NCBI GenBank assembly: GCA_964526375.1
Contig: CAZGLK010000022.1
Location: 1 to 12,960, forward strand
Source: CAZGLK01 sp964526375
GTDB taxonomy: Bacteria > Patescibacteriota > Minisyncoccia > JACQLN01
Length of the DNA stretch: 12,960 nt
Direction: 5' to 3'
The position numbers were made by a program, and so were the translations under genes. Positions 1-6,274 of the stretch are shown here, piece by piece. Position 1 is the stretch's first letter. Each line of letters opens with the position of its first letter. Below the pieces are notes generated by a model. The model searched no databases, was not told where the DNA came from, and was given only the letters and a program-made list of their open reading frames with translations.

Positions 1-2
1 TC

Positions 3-98
3 CCCGCCATTCTATCAAACCCAAAGGTCTTGAATACTCGGGAGCAACTCTTGGAGTTCGCTGACCAGCGCGAGTTAACAACTGCACCTCAAGAATAA
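3..98 (+). CDS. C-terminal end of an unidentified protein (partial)
   Basis: An open frame enters from the left edge and ends at TAA (96-98), giving about 31 residues that finish ...LLEFADQRELTTAPQE. The composition is protein-like, with an amphipathic helix rich in Leu, Glu and Gln, and the stop lies 26 bp before the next gene's start. I cannot identify a family from so short a tail. It may be the end of a gene co-transcribed with the one at 125, or a chance open frame. Confidence 0.4.
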   Translation, partial: PAILSNPKVLNTREQLLEFADQRELTTAPQE

Positions 99-124
99 TT
101 TCTAGTTGCGATAGGAGGTTATGT

Positions 125-464
125 ATGACCGCAGAAGTTGTATCTGGGCATTCTCTTCCCCCAGGCAAGTTCGAGTATTCTCTGACAGGGGAAATCACTT
201 CTCTGAAGGATGGAGATGAGGTCATCCTTTTTAACAGTGGGGTGGTGCATTTTGTCAGGCACAGCAGTCGTAATAGAAGCGGTTCGCTCTGTTTCGGTCA
301 AGAAAGGATATCGCTCTTTGATGTTNNNNNNNNNNGATGTTTCTGAACAAGGTGGAAAGCGTGGTGGTCTCAGACTCATTGAGTTTGTGGCCGAGTTATT
401 CCACTTGAATTTTCGTGAGTTAAGAAAGTCAGACATAAGCACGGTCTACACTTTCTACAAGTAG
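125..464 (+). CDS. Small unknown protein, interrupted by a scaffold gap
   Basis: The gene starts at ATG 125, five bases after a strong SD sequence (AGGAGGT, 113-119); the ATG at 121 is too close to the SD. The frame is open to the N run at 326-335 and resumes after it in a different frame, ending at TAG 462-464. Both sides of the gap carry in-frame GATGTT (320-325 and 336-341). Collapsing that overlap gives one 107-residue protein with no frameshift. It starts MTAEVVSGH, has a GDEVILFNSG stretch and an aromatic-rich tail ending STVYTFYK. I see no membrane segment, signal peptide, Cys cluster or family motif. Its strong SD and own terminator set it apart from the SD-less str genes downstream. 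Function unknown. Confidence 0.65.
326..335. other. Scaffold gap (10 N), probably of zero or negative size
   Basis: Ten N bases mark a scaffolding join inside the gene at 125-464. The six bases GATGTT occur immediately left (320-325) and right (336-341), in frame on both sides. The simplest reading is that the two contigs overlap by six bases and nothing is missing. Confidence 0.9.
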
Positions 465-483
465 CCGGCAGGTCTGTTACAAA

Positions 484-520
484 CGGCTCGGTGCATATTG
501 CATCGGGCCGGTTTTTTGTT
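484..520 (+). terminator. Intrinsic terminator after the unknown gene
   Basis: CGGCTCGGTGCA (484-495) pairs with TGCATCGGGCCG (499-510) over 12 positions, two of them G-U wobbles, around a three-base loop. A T tract (TTTTTTGTT) follows. It lies 20 bp after the stop at 464. Confidence 0.85.
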
Positions 521-526
521 TATAAT
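498..526 (+). promoter_or_regulatory. Promoter for the str operon, inside the terminator
   Basis: TTGCAT (498-503) and a perfect TATAAT (521-526) are separated by 17 bp. The -35 lies in the right half of the terminator stem and loop, and the -10 directly follows the T tract. Transcription would start near 533, about 80 bases before rpsL. Read-through from the left would be blocked by the same DNA that starts the next transcript. Confidence 0.7.
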
Positions 527-555
527 ACCCCCAGATTGAAATCCGAGCATTTTGG

Positions 556-597
556 GGTCCGGACCAAGGTCAGACCTTGATATCAAGGTCTGACCTT
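556..597. repeat. Two abutting perfect palindromes in the rpsL leader
   Basis: GGTCCGGACC (556-565) is a 10-bp palindrome. It abuts a perfect 32-bp palindrome (566-597) made of AAGGTCAGACCTT (566-578), the centre GATATC and the reverse complement AAGGTCTGACCTT (585-597); each half is itself a small hairpin. GGTC/GACC is the recurring core. It lies in the predicted 5' leader, 18 bp before the rpsL start. It may be a regulatory leader hairpin, a protein binding site, or one of the interspersed palindromic elements seen elsewhere in this window. Confidence 0.85.
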
Positions 598-615
598 TAT
601 AGATTAAATATAGAC

Positions 616-1026
616 ATGCCTACTATCAGCCAACTCATAAAAAAATCGCGCCAGAAATCAAAGCGCAAGTCAAAATCCCCGGCGCTGACTTTTGTGTTCA
701 ACAGCTTAAAAAACCGCTACGCCCATTTTAATTCCTCTTTTAAGCGGGGCGTGTGCGTGGCCGTAAAAACCATGACGCCCAAAAAGCCCAACTCGGCTTT
801 GCGCAAGATCGCCCGGGTACGGCTTTCCAACGGTATGGAAGTTACGGCCTATATTCCCGGCATCGGCCATAATTTGCAGGAACACTCGGTGGTGCTTTTG
901 CGGGGCGGCCGGGTTAAAGACTTGCCGGGCGTGCGCTATCATATTGTGAGGGGTATTTTAGACGCCGGCGGTGTGGAAGGCCGCAAACAACAGAGATCAA
1001 AGTATGGGGCCAAAAGACCTAAGTAA
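616..1026 (+). CDS. rpsL: 30S ribosomal protein S12
   Basis: S12 sits at the decoding centre of the small subunit. The 136-residue product contains the invariant PKKPNSALRK (residues 55-64, site of the streptomycin-resistance lysine), GHNLQEHSV (84-92) and GGRVKDLPGVRYH (97-109, with the Asp that is methylthiolated in many bacteria), and ends SKYGAKRPK. I chose ATG 616 because MPTISQLIKK matches the family's start; the frame can be extended upstream to 577 but only into the palindrome. No SD is visible. Between PAL and KRGVC there are 18 residues (25-42) where E. coli has five, an insertion of about 13. It is the first gene of the str operon, with rpsG 87 bp downstream across a palindromic element. 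Confidence 0.97.
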   Translation: MPTISQLIKKSRQKSKRKSKSPALTFVFNSLKNRYAHFNSSFKRGVCVAVKTMTPKKPNSALRKIARVRLSNGMEVTAYIPGIGHNLQEHSVVLLRGGRVKDLPGVRYHIVRGILDAGGVEGRKQQRSKYGAKRPK

Positions 1027-1027
1027 T

Positions 1028-1105
1028 GGTAACGAATGTACGAATTATTTACGAATCTACGAATGGGTTGTTCGTATATTCGGAGATATTCGTAATTTCG
1101 TTACC
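1028..1105. repeat. TACGAAT-type palindromic element A (no cargo)
   Basis: This 78-bp inverted repeat fills the rpsL-rpsG gap. The ends are GGTAACGAA (1028-1036) and TTCGTTACC (1097-1105), perfect complements. The left arm is made of CGAAT/TACGAAT units and ends CGAATGGG; the right arm carries their complements (ATTCGTA) less regularly. It starts one base after the rpsL stop and ends eight before rpsG. Its left arm matches the left arm of the element at 1596 with about five differences in 43 positions. Confidence 0.9.
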
Positions 1106-1113
1106 AGTTTGGT

Positions 1114-1581
1114 ATGAGACGCAAACGCAACATCAAACGCGAAATCAAACCCGACCTTAGGCACGGGAGTGTTTTGGCGGCCCAGTTTATAAACAAACTT
1201 ATGTTTAGCGGCGAAAAAAGAGTGGCTGAAAAAATTTTGTACACCGCTTTTGACATTATTGAGAAAAAAGAAAAAAAGCCGCCGCTGGAAGTGTTTGAAC
1301 TGGCCATCAAAAATGTTTCCCCACAGCTGGAGGTTAAATCCCGCCGCATCGGCGGTGCTACTTATCAGGTTCCCCGCGAGGTAAGAGGCGAGCGCAAAAT
1401 CACTCTGGCCCTTAGGTGGATTATACAGGCCGCCCGTTCGGGTAAGGGCCGGGCCATGGCCAAAAAGTTGGCCGACGAATTGCTCTTGGCGGCTAAAAAC
1501 GAAGGCGCTGCCGTTAAAAAGCGCAATGATACCCATCGCATGGCCGAAGCCAACCGCGCCTTCGCGCATTTCAGCTGGTAA
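1114..1581 (+). CDS. rpsG: 30S ribosomal protein S7
   Basis: S7 nucleates assembly of the 30S head and contacts 16S rRNA and E-site tRNA. The product is 155 residues, the normal bacterial length, beginning MRRKRNIKREIKPD. It carries the family's GGATYQVP-EVR segment (around residues 79-90), the ALRWIIQAAR helix and the closing DTHRMAEANRAFAHFSW. The penultimate residue is Ser where E. coli has Arg. No SD precedes the ATG; the 3' arm of the palindromic element ends eight bases upstream. The order rpsL-rpsG-fusA is the classical str operon, here with an extra gene before fusA. Confidence 0.97.
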   Translation: MRRKRNIKREIKPDLRHGSVLAAQFINKLMFSGEKRVAEKILYTAFDIIEKKEKKPPLEVFELAIKNVSPQLEVKSRRIGGATYQVPREVRGERKITLALRWIIQAARSGKGRAMAKKLADELLLAAKNEGAAVKKRNDTHRMAEANRAFAHFSW

Positions 1582-1595
1582 CAGGGGTAACGTAA

Positions 1596-2076
1596 GGGTA
1601 GCGAATATACGAATTTATTACGAATCTACGAATGGGATGATATCAAGGCGTAAGATTATTAAGCGACAAGATTTGCTTTACCCGGAATTGAGTTATCAAG
1701 TCGTGGGAGCAATGTTTGATGTGTTTAATGAGTTAGGTTATGGTCATCGTGAGTATGTTTACCAAAGGGCTTTGAGGAAAAGATTAGAGGAATTAGCGAT
1801 TCCTTTTAGAGAACAGGTTAGGTTTCCTTTAATGTTTCGCGGTGAGCAAATTGGTTGGCAAACAGCCGACTTTTTGATTGACGGTAAAATCATTTTGGAA
1901 CTTAAGCGCGGTTTGAGAATATCCTCACGCGATATTGAACAAGTTAATTCGTATCTTCTAGCCAGTAAAATGAAATTAGGCATACTAGCCCGCTTTTCTT
2001 CAAAAGGTCTTCTTTATCGCAGAATAATTAACATTGTTGATTCGGACATTCGTAAAAATTCGTAGATTCGTTACCC
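1596..2076. mobile_element. TACGAAT-type palindromic element B carrying a GxxExxY nuclease gene
   Basis: The left arm (about 1596-1636: GGGTAGCGAATATACGAAT, then more TACGAAT units and CGAATGGG) and the right arm (about 2037-2076, ending ATTCGTTACCC) are inverted repeats over about 38 bp with few mismatches. Everything between is one gene: its ATG directly follows the left arm and its stop TAG lies inside the right arm. The element begins 14 bp after the rpsG stop and ends one base before the fusA start. Its left arm is nearly identical to element A, and both right arms share TTCGGA, ATTCGTAA and TTCGTTACC in that order. No transposase is visible; mobility is inferred. Confidence 0.75.
1637..2065 (+). 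CDS. GxxExxY protein, PD-(D/E)XK nuclease fold
   Basis: The 142-residue product matches the GxxExxY family. LLYPELSYQVVGAMFDVFNE (13-32) precedes the signature G36-H-R-E39-Y-V-Y42. The PD-(D/E)XK-like core is D78 (ADFLIDG), then E88-L-K90 in IILELK, and a conserved SYLLASKMKLGILARFS stretch (105-121) follows. The family is placed in the PD-(D/E)XK nuclease superfamily and is frequent in CPR genomes; no precise role is established. I chose ATG 1637 because it follows the left arm and matches the family's usual start; the frame extends to 1526 only by running back through rpsG. No SD is seen. The last codons (DIRKNS) and stop come from repeat DNA. The gene interrupts the str operon and is in the same orientation. 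Confidence 0.9.
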   Translation: MISRRKIIKRQDLLYPELSYQVVGAMFDVFNELGYGHREYVYQRALRKRLEELAIPFREQVRFPLMFRGEQIGWQTADFLIDGKIILELKRGLRISSRDIEQVNSYLLASKMKLGILARFSSKGLLYRRIINIVDSDIRKNS

Positions 2077-2077
2077 T

Positions 2078-4282
2078 ATGAGAGATTATTCATTAGAAAA
2101 AACCAGAGATATTGGCATTGTAGCCCACATTGACGCCGGTAAAACCACGCTTACCGAGCGGGTTTTGTTTTACACCGGCGTTTCGCACAAGATCGGCGAG
2201 GTTCACGAGGGCGCGGCTATAATGGATTGGATGGAACAAGAGCGGGAGCGGGGCATTACCATTACCGCGGCGGCCACCACCTGCTTTTGGACGCCCACTG
2301 AAGCGCGGACCAACGCGGATCAAAGCGCGGACTTCGTCCAGCCGAAGGCGGACTTCGTCTCGCCGAAGGCGGACTTACGCGGAAAAACGAAAGAGGGAGA
2401 AGTGCGAATTAACATCATTGATACCCCCGGGCATGTGGATTTTACGGTAGAGGTGGAAAGGTCTTTGCGGGTGCTGGACGGGGCGGTGGTGGTGTTTGAC
2501 GGCGTGGCCGGTGTGGAGCCGCAGTCGGAAACCGTTTGGCGCCAGGCCGACAAATACAATGTGCCCCGAGTTTGCTTTATAAACAAGCTGGATCGCATGG
2601 GCGCCTCTTTTGAAAAATCGTACGGCTCCATTTTGGAGCGTTTAACCGACAAGGCAGTCAGAATACAAATCCCCATTGGTTTGGAGGAAAATTTTGAAGG
2701 CGTGATTGACGTTTTAAAAATGAGAGCTTACCGCTTTGAGGGTAATCACGGTGAGAAAGTTGTGGAGAGCCATATTCCCGACAATCTTAAAGCTGAAGCC
2801 GAAAAATATCATCATGAAGCCGTGGAAAAGATTGTTGAAACCGAGGATACCTTGATGGAGCGTTACTTAAAGGGCGAGGAGCCTTCATTGGAGGAACTGC
2901 GTCGTGTTTTGAGAACGGCTACCATCAAGGGCCAGTTGGTGCCGGTGCTGGCAGGCTCGGCTCTAAAAAACAAAGGTGTTCAGCTGATGCTGGATGCGGT
3001 GGTGTACTATTTGCCCAGTCCGGTGGATTTGCCGCCGATTAAAGGCATAAACTCCAAAACTGGACTGGAGGAAGAACGCCCGGCCAGCGACGAGGCGCCT
3101 TTTGCCGCTTTGGCTTTTAAGGTGGCCAGCGATCCTTTTGTGGGTCAGCTGACTTTCTTTAGGGTTTACTCGGGCAAATTGGAGGCTGGTTCGTATGTGC
3201 TTAATGTCAATAAAAATCAAAAAGAAAGAATCGGCCGCATTTTAAGAATGCATGCCAATCATCGTGAAGATGTTAAAGAAATTTACGCCGGCGAAATAGG
3301 CGCCGCCGTCGGTTTAAAGAACACTAAAACGGGCGATACTCTGTCGGCCGATGACCAGCCGGTTTTGCTGGAGCAGATTGTTTTTCCCGAGCCGGTTATA
3401 TCGGTTCGGATTGAACCCAAAACCAAAGCCGATCAGGAAAAGATGGGCTTGGCTCTGCATCGTTTGGCCGACGAAGACCCCACTTTTAGAATTAAAGGCG
3501 ACGAAGAGACTGGAGACACTTTAATCTCCGGTATGGGCGAACTGCACTTGGAAATAATTGTGGATCGCATGAAGCGCGAGTTTAAGGTGGGGGCCAATGT
3601 TGGCCGGCCGCAGGTGGCTTACAAAGAAACCATCAAAACCCAGGCCCAAGCCGAAGGCAAATATATTCGCCAGTCGGGCGGTCGGGGACAGTACGGCCAT
3701 GTTTGGTTGCGGGTGGAGCCTTTGGAGCGCAGCGCCGGGTTTGAGTTTGTGGATGAAATCAGGGGCGGTGTTATTCCCCAGGAATTTATTCCGGCGGTGG
3801 AGAAGGGCGTGAAAGAGGCCATGGATAAAGGCGTGGTGGCGGGCTACCCCTTGGTGGACATGCAGGTGGCGCTTTATGATGGTTCGTATCACGATGTGGA
3901 CTCTTCGGAGGTGGCCTTTAAGATTGCCGGCAGTGCCGCTTTGCAGGAAGCAGTGCGGCGGGCTAACCCTATTATTTTGGAGCCGATTATGAAAGTAGAG
4001 GTGATTGTACCCGAAAAGTTTTTGGGTGAGGTTACTGGGGACTTGGCTTCAAAAAGGGCGAGGATAGAAAGGATGATAGCCCGGGGCGGGGTGAGCGGCG
4101 GCGCTGGCGATTCGGCCCTTAAAGTTATAGACGCCAAGGTGCCTCTGTCGGAGATGTTCGGCTATGCCACCCAGCTACGTTCTTTGACCGAAGGTCGGGC
4201 TAGTTATACCATGGAGTTTGATCACTACGAAGAGGTGCCTCGTAACATTGCCGAGGAGATCATATCGGGAAGGAGAAAATAG
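2078..4282 (+). CDS. fusA: Translation elongation factor G
   Basis: EF-G is the GTPase that drives translocation on the ribosome. The 734-residue product has the P-loop AHIDAGKTT (16-24), switch I ending RERGITITAAATT (56-68), G3 DTPGH (115-119) and G4 NKLD (169-172). Domain II-V signatures include LTFFRVYSG, FKVGANVGRPQVAYKE, GGRGQYGHV, LYDGSYHDVDSSE and the C-terminal EMFGYATQLRS. It is longer than usual because residues about 72-108 replace a short loop with a stretch containing repeated KADFV-type motifs. The frame is intact and all GTPase motifs are present, so it should be functional. The ATG follows the right arm of element B by one base and has no SD. The stop TAG is the first triplet of the next palindromic element. 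Confidence 0.98.
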   Translation: MRDYSLEKTRDIGIVAHIDAGKTTLTERVLFYTGVSHKIGEVHEGAAIMDWMEQERERGITITAAATTCFWTPTEARTNADQSADFVQPKADFVSPKADLRGKTKEGEVRINIIDTPGHVDFTVEVERSLRVLDGAVVVFDGVAGVEPQSETVWRQADKYNVPRVCFINKLDRMGASFEKSYGSILERLTDKAVRIQIPIGLEENFEGVIDVLKMRAYRFEGNHGEKVVESHIPDNLKAEAEKYHHEAVEKIVETEDTLMERYLKGEEPSLEELRRVLRTATIKGQLVPVLAGSALKNKGVQLMLDAVVYYLPSPVDLPPIKGINSKTGLEEERPASDEAPFAALAFKVASDPFVGQLTFFRVYSGKLEAGSYVLNVNKNQKERIGRILRMHANHREDVKEIYAGEIGAAVGLKNTKTGDTLSADDQPVLLEQIVFPEPVISVRIEPKTKADQEKMGLALHRLADEDPTFRIKGDEETGDTLISGMGELHLEIIVDRMKREFKVGANVGRPQVAYKETIKTQAQAEGKYIRQSGGRGQYGHVWLRVEPLERSAGFEFVDEIRGGVIPQEFIPAVEKGVKEAMDKGVVAGYPLVDMQVALYDGSYHDVDSSEVAFKIAGSAALQEAVRRANPIILEPIMKVEVIVPEKFLGEVTGDLASKRARIERMIARGGVSGGAGDSALKVIDAKVPLSEMFGYATQLRSLTEGRASYTMEFDHYEEVPRNIAEEIISGRRK
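2327..2377. repeat. In-frame 21-bp tandem repeat inside fusA
   Basis: Two 21-bp units (2327-2347 and 2348-2368) and a partial third (2369-2377) begin GCGGACTTCGTC and end GCCGAAG, differing at only a few positions. Each junction forms a hairpin, CGAAG-GCGGA-CTTCG. The repeat encodes SADFVQPKADFVSPKAD in the loop between switch I and the G3 motif. Its length keeps the reading frame. Confidence 0.9.
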
Positions 4283-4357
4283 GGTTTAGGGTATAGCCAC
4301 TAGGGTATAGTTGAAGGAGCCATACCCTATACCCTATACCCTATACCCTATACCCTA
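4280..4357. repeat. AGGGTAT/ATACCCT palindromic element
   Basis: The left arm is TAGGGTTTAGGGTATAG (4280-4296) and TAGGGTATAG (4301-4310). After a short loop, the right arm has five tandem ATACCCT heptamers (4322-4356). The arms are inverted copies of the same heptamer, with five units on the right and about three on the left. The first TAG is the fusA stop, and the element ends 7-13 bp before the possible murB starts. The heptamer resembles a telomere repeat only by chance. Confidence 0.9.
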
Positions 4358-4364
4358 GACCAGA

Positions 4365-5315
4365 GTGGTTGTGCAAAAAAATTTTTCCTTGGCGGCACTC
4401 TCAAATTATCAGACCGGCGGCGCGGCCGATTATTTTGTTAGTGCCAAAAATCTGAAGGAGCTGAAGCCGGTTTTGCTTTGGGCCCAAGAGCGGGCCCAGC
4501 CGATTTTTATTTTGGGCGGCGGCACTAACATTCTGTTTGCCGACGGCGGTTTTAGGGGGTTGGTCGTCAAAATGGATAACACGGATCTAAGTTTTGATGA
4601 CACCACCGCTCGGGCCGGTGCCGGCGTTTTGATGCCCGATCTGGTGGCCGCCGCGGTTGACAGGGGACTCACCGGTTTAGAGTGGGCCGGGGGATTGCCG
4701 GGCACTTTGGGCGGAGCTATCCGCGGCAATGCCGGCTGTTTTGGAGGTGAAATTAAAGATGCGGTGGAATCGGTTAAGGCGGTGGATTACCAGGGACGAT
4801 TGATTGGACGATTGATTGGTTTTGATAATGGGGAGTGCGGTTTTTCTTACCGCCACAGCCGTTTTAAGGAAGAGAAACTTGTGGTGGTGGAGGCGGTTTT
4901 GAATCTGCGGCGGGAACTGGCGCGGGAAAAGCTGGCCGAAATTGTGCAAAGCCACATTGATTATCGCGTCCAGCGCCAGCCCCTGGATTGGCCTAGTTGT
5001 GGCAGCGTGTTTAAGAATGTGCCGTTGGAAAAAGCTCCGGCCGAGATTGCCGAAAAATTTAAGCAAGTCGTTAAAACAGATCCTTTTCCCATCATACCCA
5101 CCGCGGCCCTGATCCACGAAGCTGGACTTAAGGGATGCAAAATCGGCGGCGCCCAGGTTTCCGAAAAACATCCCAATTTTATTATCAACCTCGGCACAGC
5201 CACCAGCGCCGATATTTTGTCTGTGCTCAATTTTGTGAGAAAAGAAATCAAGCAAAAGTATGGGGTAGATTTGGAGGTGGAGATTGAATTAGTTGGCTTT
5301 GACGGAGCTCCGTAG
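4365..5315 (+). CDS. murB: UDP-N-acetylenolpyruvoylglucosamine reductase (MurB)
   Basis: MurB is the FAD enzyme that uses NADPH to reduce enolpyruvyl-UDP-GlcNAc to UDP-N-acetylmuramate in the cytoplasm. The 316-residue frame has the FAD-binding GGGTNIL (51-57), LPGTLGGA (111-118), YRHSRF (162-167) and SCGSVFKN (211-218, with the catalytic Ser at 214), then EKHPNFIIN (267-275) and a C-terminal Glu-rich strand (VDLEVEIELVG) expected to supply the second acid. The YRHSRF pattern and short middle suggest the type II form. Start is GTG 4365 or GTG 4371; neither has an SD. A 12-bp direct duplication (4794-4817) gives GRLIGRLIG. The last residues, DGAP, are encoded by a 12-bp palindrome (5302-5313), suggesting repeat DNA extended the tail. 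Confidence 0.95.
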   Translation: MVVQKNFSLAALSNYQTGGAADYFVSAKNLKELKPVLLWAQERAQPIFILGGGTNILFADGGFRGLVVKMDNTDLSFDDTTARAGAGVLMPDLVAAAVDRGLTGLEWAGGLPGTLGGAIRGNAGCFGGEIKDAVESVKAVDYQGRLIGRLIGFDNGECGFSYRHSRFKEEKLVVVEAVLNLRRELAREKLAEIVQSHIDYRVQRQPLDWPSCGSVFKNVPLEKAPAEIAEKFKQVVKTDPFPIIPTAALIHEAGLKGCKIGGAQVSEKHPNFIINLGTATSADILSVLNFVRKEIKQKYGVDLEVEIELVGFDGAP

Positions 5316-5428
5316 AAGCTCCGCTTTGTACGGGGCGGAGCCGCGGGCTTGCCCGGTAACTTAACTGGTTAAATTACTGGGTCCGTTGTAGATTGACCCT
5401 TCGGCGGGAAACCCGGGAGCTTGCCTCC
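5302..5428. other. GC-rich hairpin cluster after murB
   Basis: There is no gene between 5316 and 5629. The first part holds successive hairpins: palindrome ACGGAGCTCCGT (5302-5313) over the murB stop, GCTCCGC/GCGGAGC (5318-5324/5335-5341), GTAACTTAAC/GTTAAATTAC (5356-5365/5368-5377, one mismatch), GGGTC/GACCC (5379-5383/5395-5399) and CGGG-AAA-CCCG (5405-5415). No clear T tract follows, so it is not a convincing intrinsic terminator. It could be a structured RNA or decayed repeats. I do not recognise tmRNA, RNase P RNA, SRP RNA or a tRNA in it. Confidence 0.5.
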
Positions 5429-5470
5429 GAGTTTGCGCAGACACTGAATCCCAAAAAATTCCAACCTTAA

Positions 5471-5516
5471 CAAATCCTATCATTACCATACGATCGTATG
5501 ATAATGATAGGATTTG
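5471..5516. repeat. ACGATCGT palindrome, copy 1
   Basis: A 46-bp palindrome with one mismatched pair (5486/5501), centred on ACGATCGT. The arms are CAAATCCTATCATTA and its complement. It is the best-formed of four copies in this window and lies 114 bp before the PaaX/Cas2-like gene. Confidence 0.92.
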
Positions 5517-5542
5517 GTTCGAAGTGAGCAGATCAAGCTATT

Positions 5543-5580
5543 TTATATCATTAACACACGATCGTTTGTTAATGATATAA
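5543..5580. repeat. ACGATCGT palindrome, copy 2 (diverged)
   Basis: A 38-bp palindrome with one mismatched pair (5557/5566) and the same ACGATCGT centre, but with arms TTATATCATTAACA instead of AATCCTATCATTA. Its centre is 68 bp from copy 1. Its right arm contains the -10 box of the following gene, and the arm differences are balanced on both sides. Confidence 0.9.
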
Positions 5581-5581
5581 T
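5551..5581 (+). promoter_or_regulatory. Possible promoter within palindrome copy 2
   Basis: TATAAT (5576-5581) is a perfect -10 formed by the right arm of copy 2, with TTAACA (5551-5556) as a possible -35 at a long 19-bp spacing. Transcription would start near 5588, about 42 bases before the PaaX/Cas2-like gene. A protein bound to the palindrome would cover both boxes, as in autorepression. The -10 is seen; the regulation is inferred. Confidence 0.5.
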
Positions 5582-5629
5582 ATGAAGTAGGGGTGAGTAA
5601 GTTAAGTTAGGTTAAGTATAGCTGTAGAT

Positions 5630-6208
5630 ATGAGTGCGGAACATAGAAATAAAAAATGGGATCGTTTGGGTCCAAATAAGAAAAAAGTGCTGCTGCTGCT
5701 TTTGGGCGGGGTGGGTTTGAGTTTGGCCAAAACCCCCGGACAATATTTTAAGGTTGTCAAAGCCGTTGGCACAGAATGGCAGAAGATCAATTATCAAGCT
5801 CTTAGGCGGGCCATCAAAAGTCTTTATGAGTCTAAACTTATAGCGGAGCGCGACAATCCCGATGGTACCTTAACCATAGTTTTAACCAATGAGGGCAAAG
5901 AAAAAGCACTGACTTACAATATTGATGCAATGACCATTGCTCAACCCAAAAAATGGGATGGCAAATGGCGGCTGGTGTTGTTCGATATTCCTGAAAGAAG
6001 GCGGGAAGCCCGAGATGCTCTGCGCGGCAGCCTTAGACGTTTGGGTTTTTATGAATATCAAAAAAGCGCCTTCATTCACCCTTATCCCTGCCAAGACGAG
6101 ATGGATTATGTTATTGAGTTTTTTAGAATCAGGCCCTATGTTCGCCTTATCACTGCTCATCAGCTGGATAACGAACTTCATCTTAAAAAGATTTTTGAGT
6201 TGATATAG
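5630..6208 (+). CDS. PaaX-like winged-helix protein with Cas2-fold domain
   Basis: The 192-residue product has two parts. The N-terminal part (about 15-95) looks like a winged helix: a hydrophobic helix, ALRRAIKSLYESKLIAERD as the helix-turn region and LTIVLTNEGKEKAL as the wing. The C-terminal part (about 111-185) starts WRLVLFDIPERRREARDALR and continues LGFYEYQKSAFIHPYPC, the pattern shared by Cas2 and the Cas2-like domain of PaaX regulators, with D119 at the position of the Cas2 acidic residue. No cas1, other cas gene or CRISPR array is in the window, so a regulator is more likely than an adaptation protein. It is flanked by ACGATCGT palindromes: two upstream, one 66 bp after the stop. 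No strong SD precedes ATG 5630. The ligand and targets are unknown. Confidence 0.75.
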   Translation: MSAEHRNKKWDRLGPNKKKVLLLLLGGVGLSLAKTPGQYFKVVKAVGTEWQKINYQALRRAIKSLYESKLIAERDNPDGTLTIVLTNEGKEKALTYNIDAMTIAQPKKWDGKWRLVLFDIPERRREARDALRGSLRRLGFYEYQKSAFIHPYPCQDEMDYVIEFFRIRPYVRLITAHQLDNELHLKKIFELI

Positions 6209-6274
6209 GCGAATGAGTTTAAGATGGTTAAATAATTGAGTTAGCCCTGGATTAAGAAAAATCACTCAAAAACC

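Noticed and set aside
1526..1636. Longer N-terminus for the GxxExxY protein
   Set aside because: It overlaps rpsG out of frame and runs through the left repeat arm; family members begin shortly before the LLYPELSY motif.
4322..4356. Telomere-like ATACCCT repeats suggesting a linear end or eukaryotic DNA
   Set aside because: They lie between two bacterial genes and are one arm of an inverted repeat with AGGGTAT on the other side.
5316..5460. tRNA, tmRNA, RNase P RNA or SRP RNA
   Set aside because: No T-loop, CCA end, tag-coding segment or conserved core of these RNAs could be found in the hairpin cluster.
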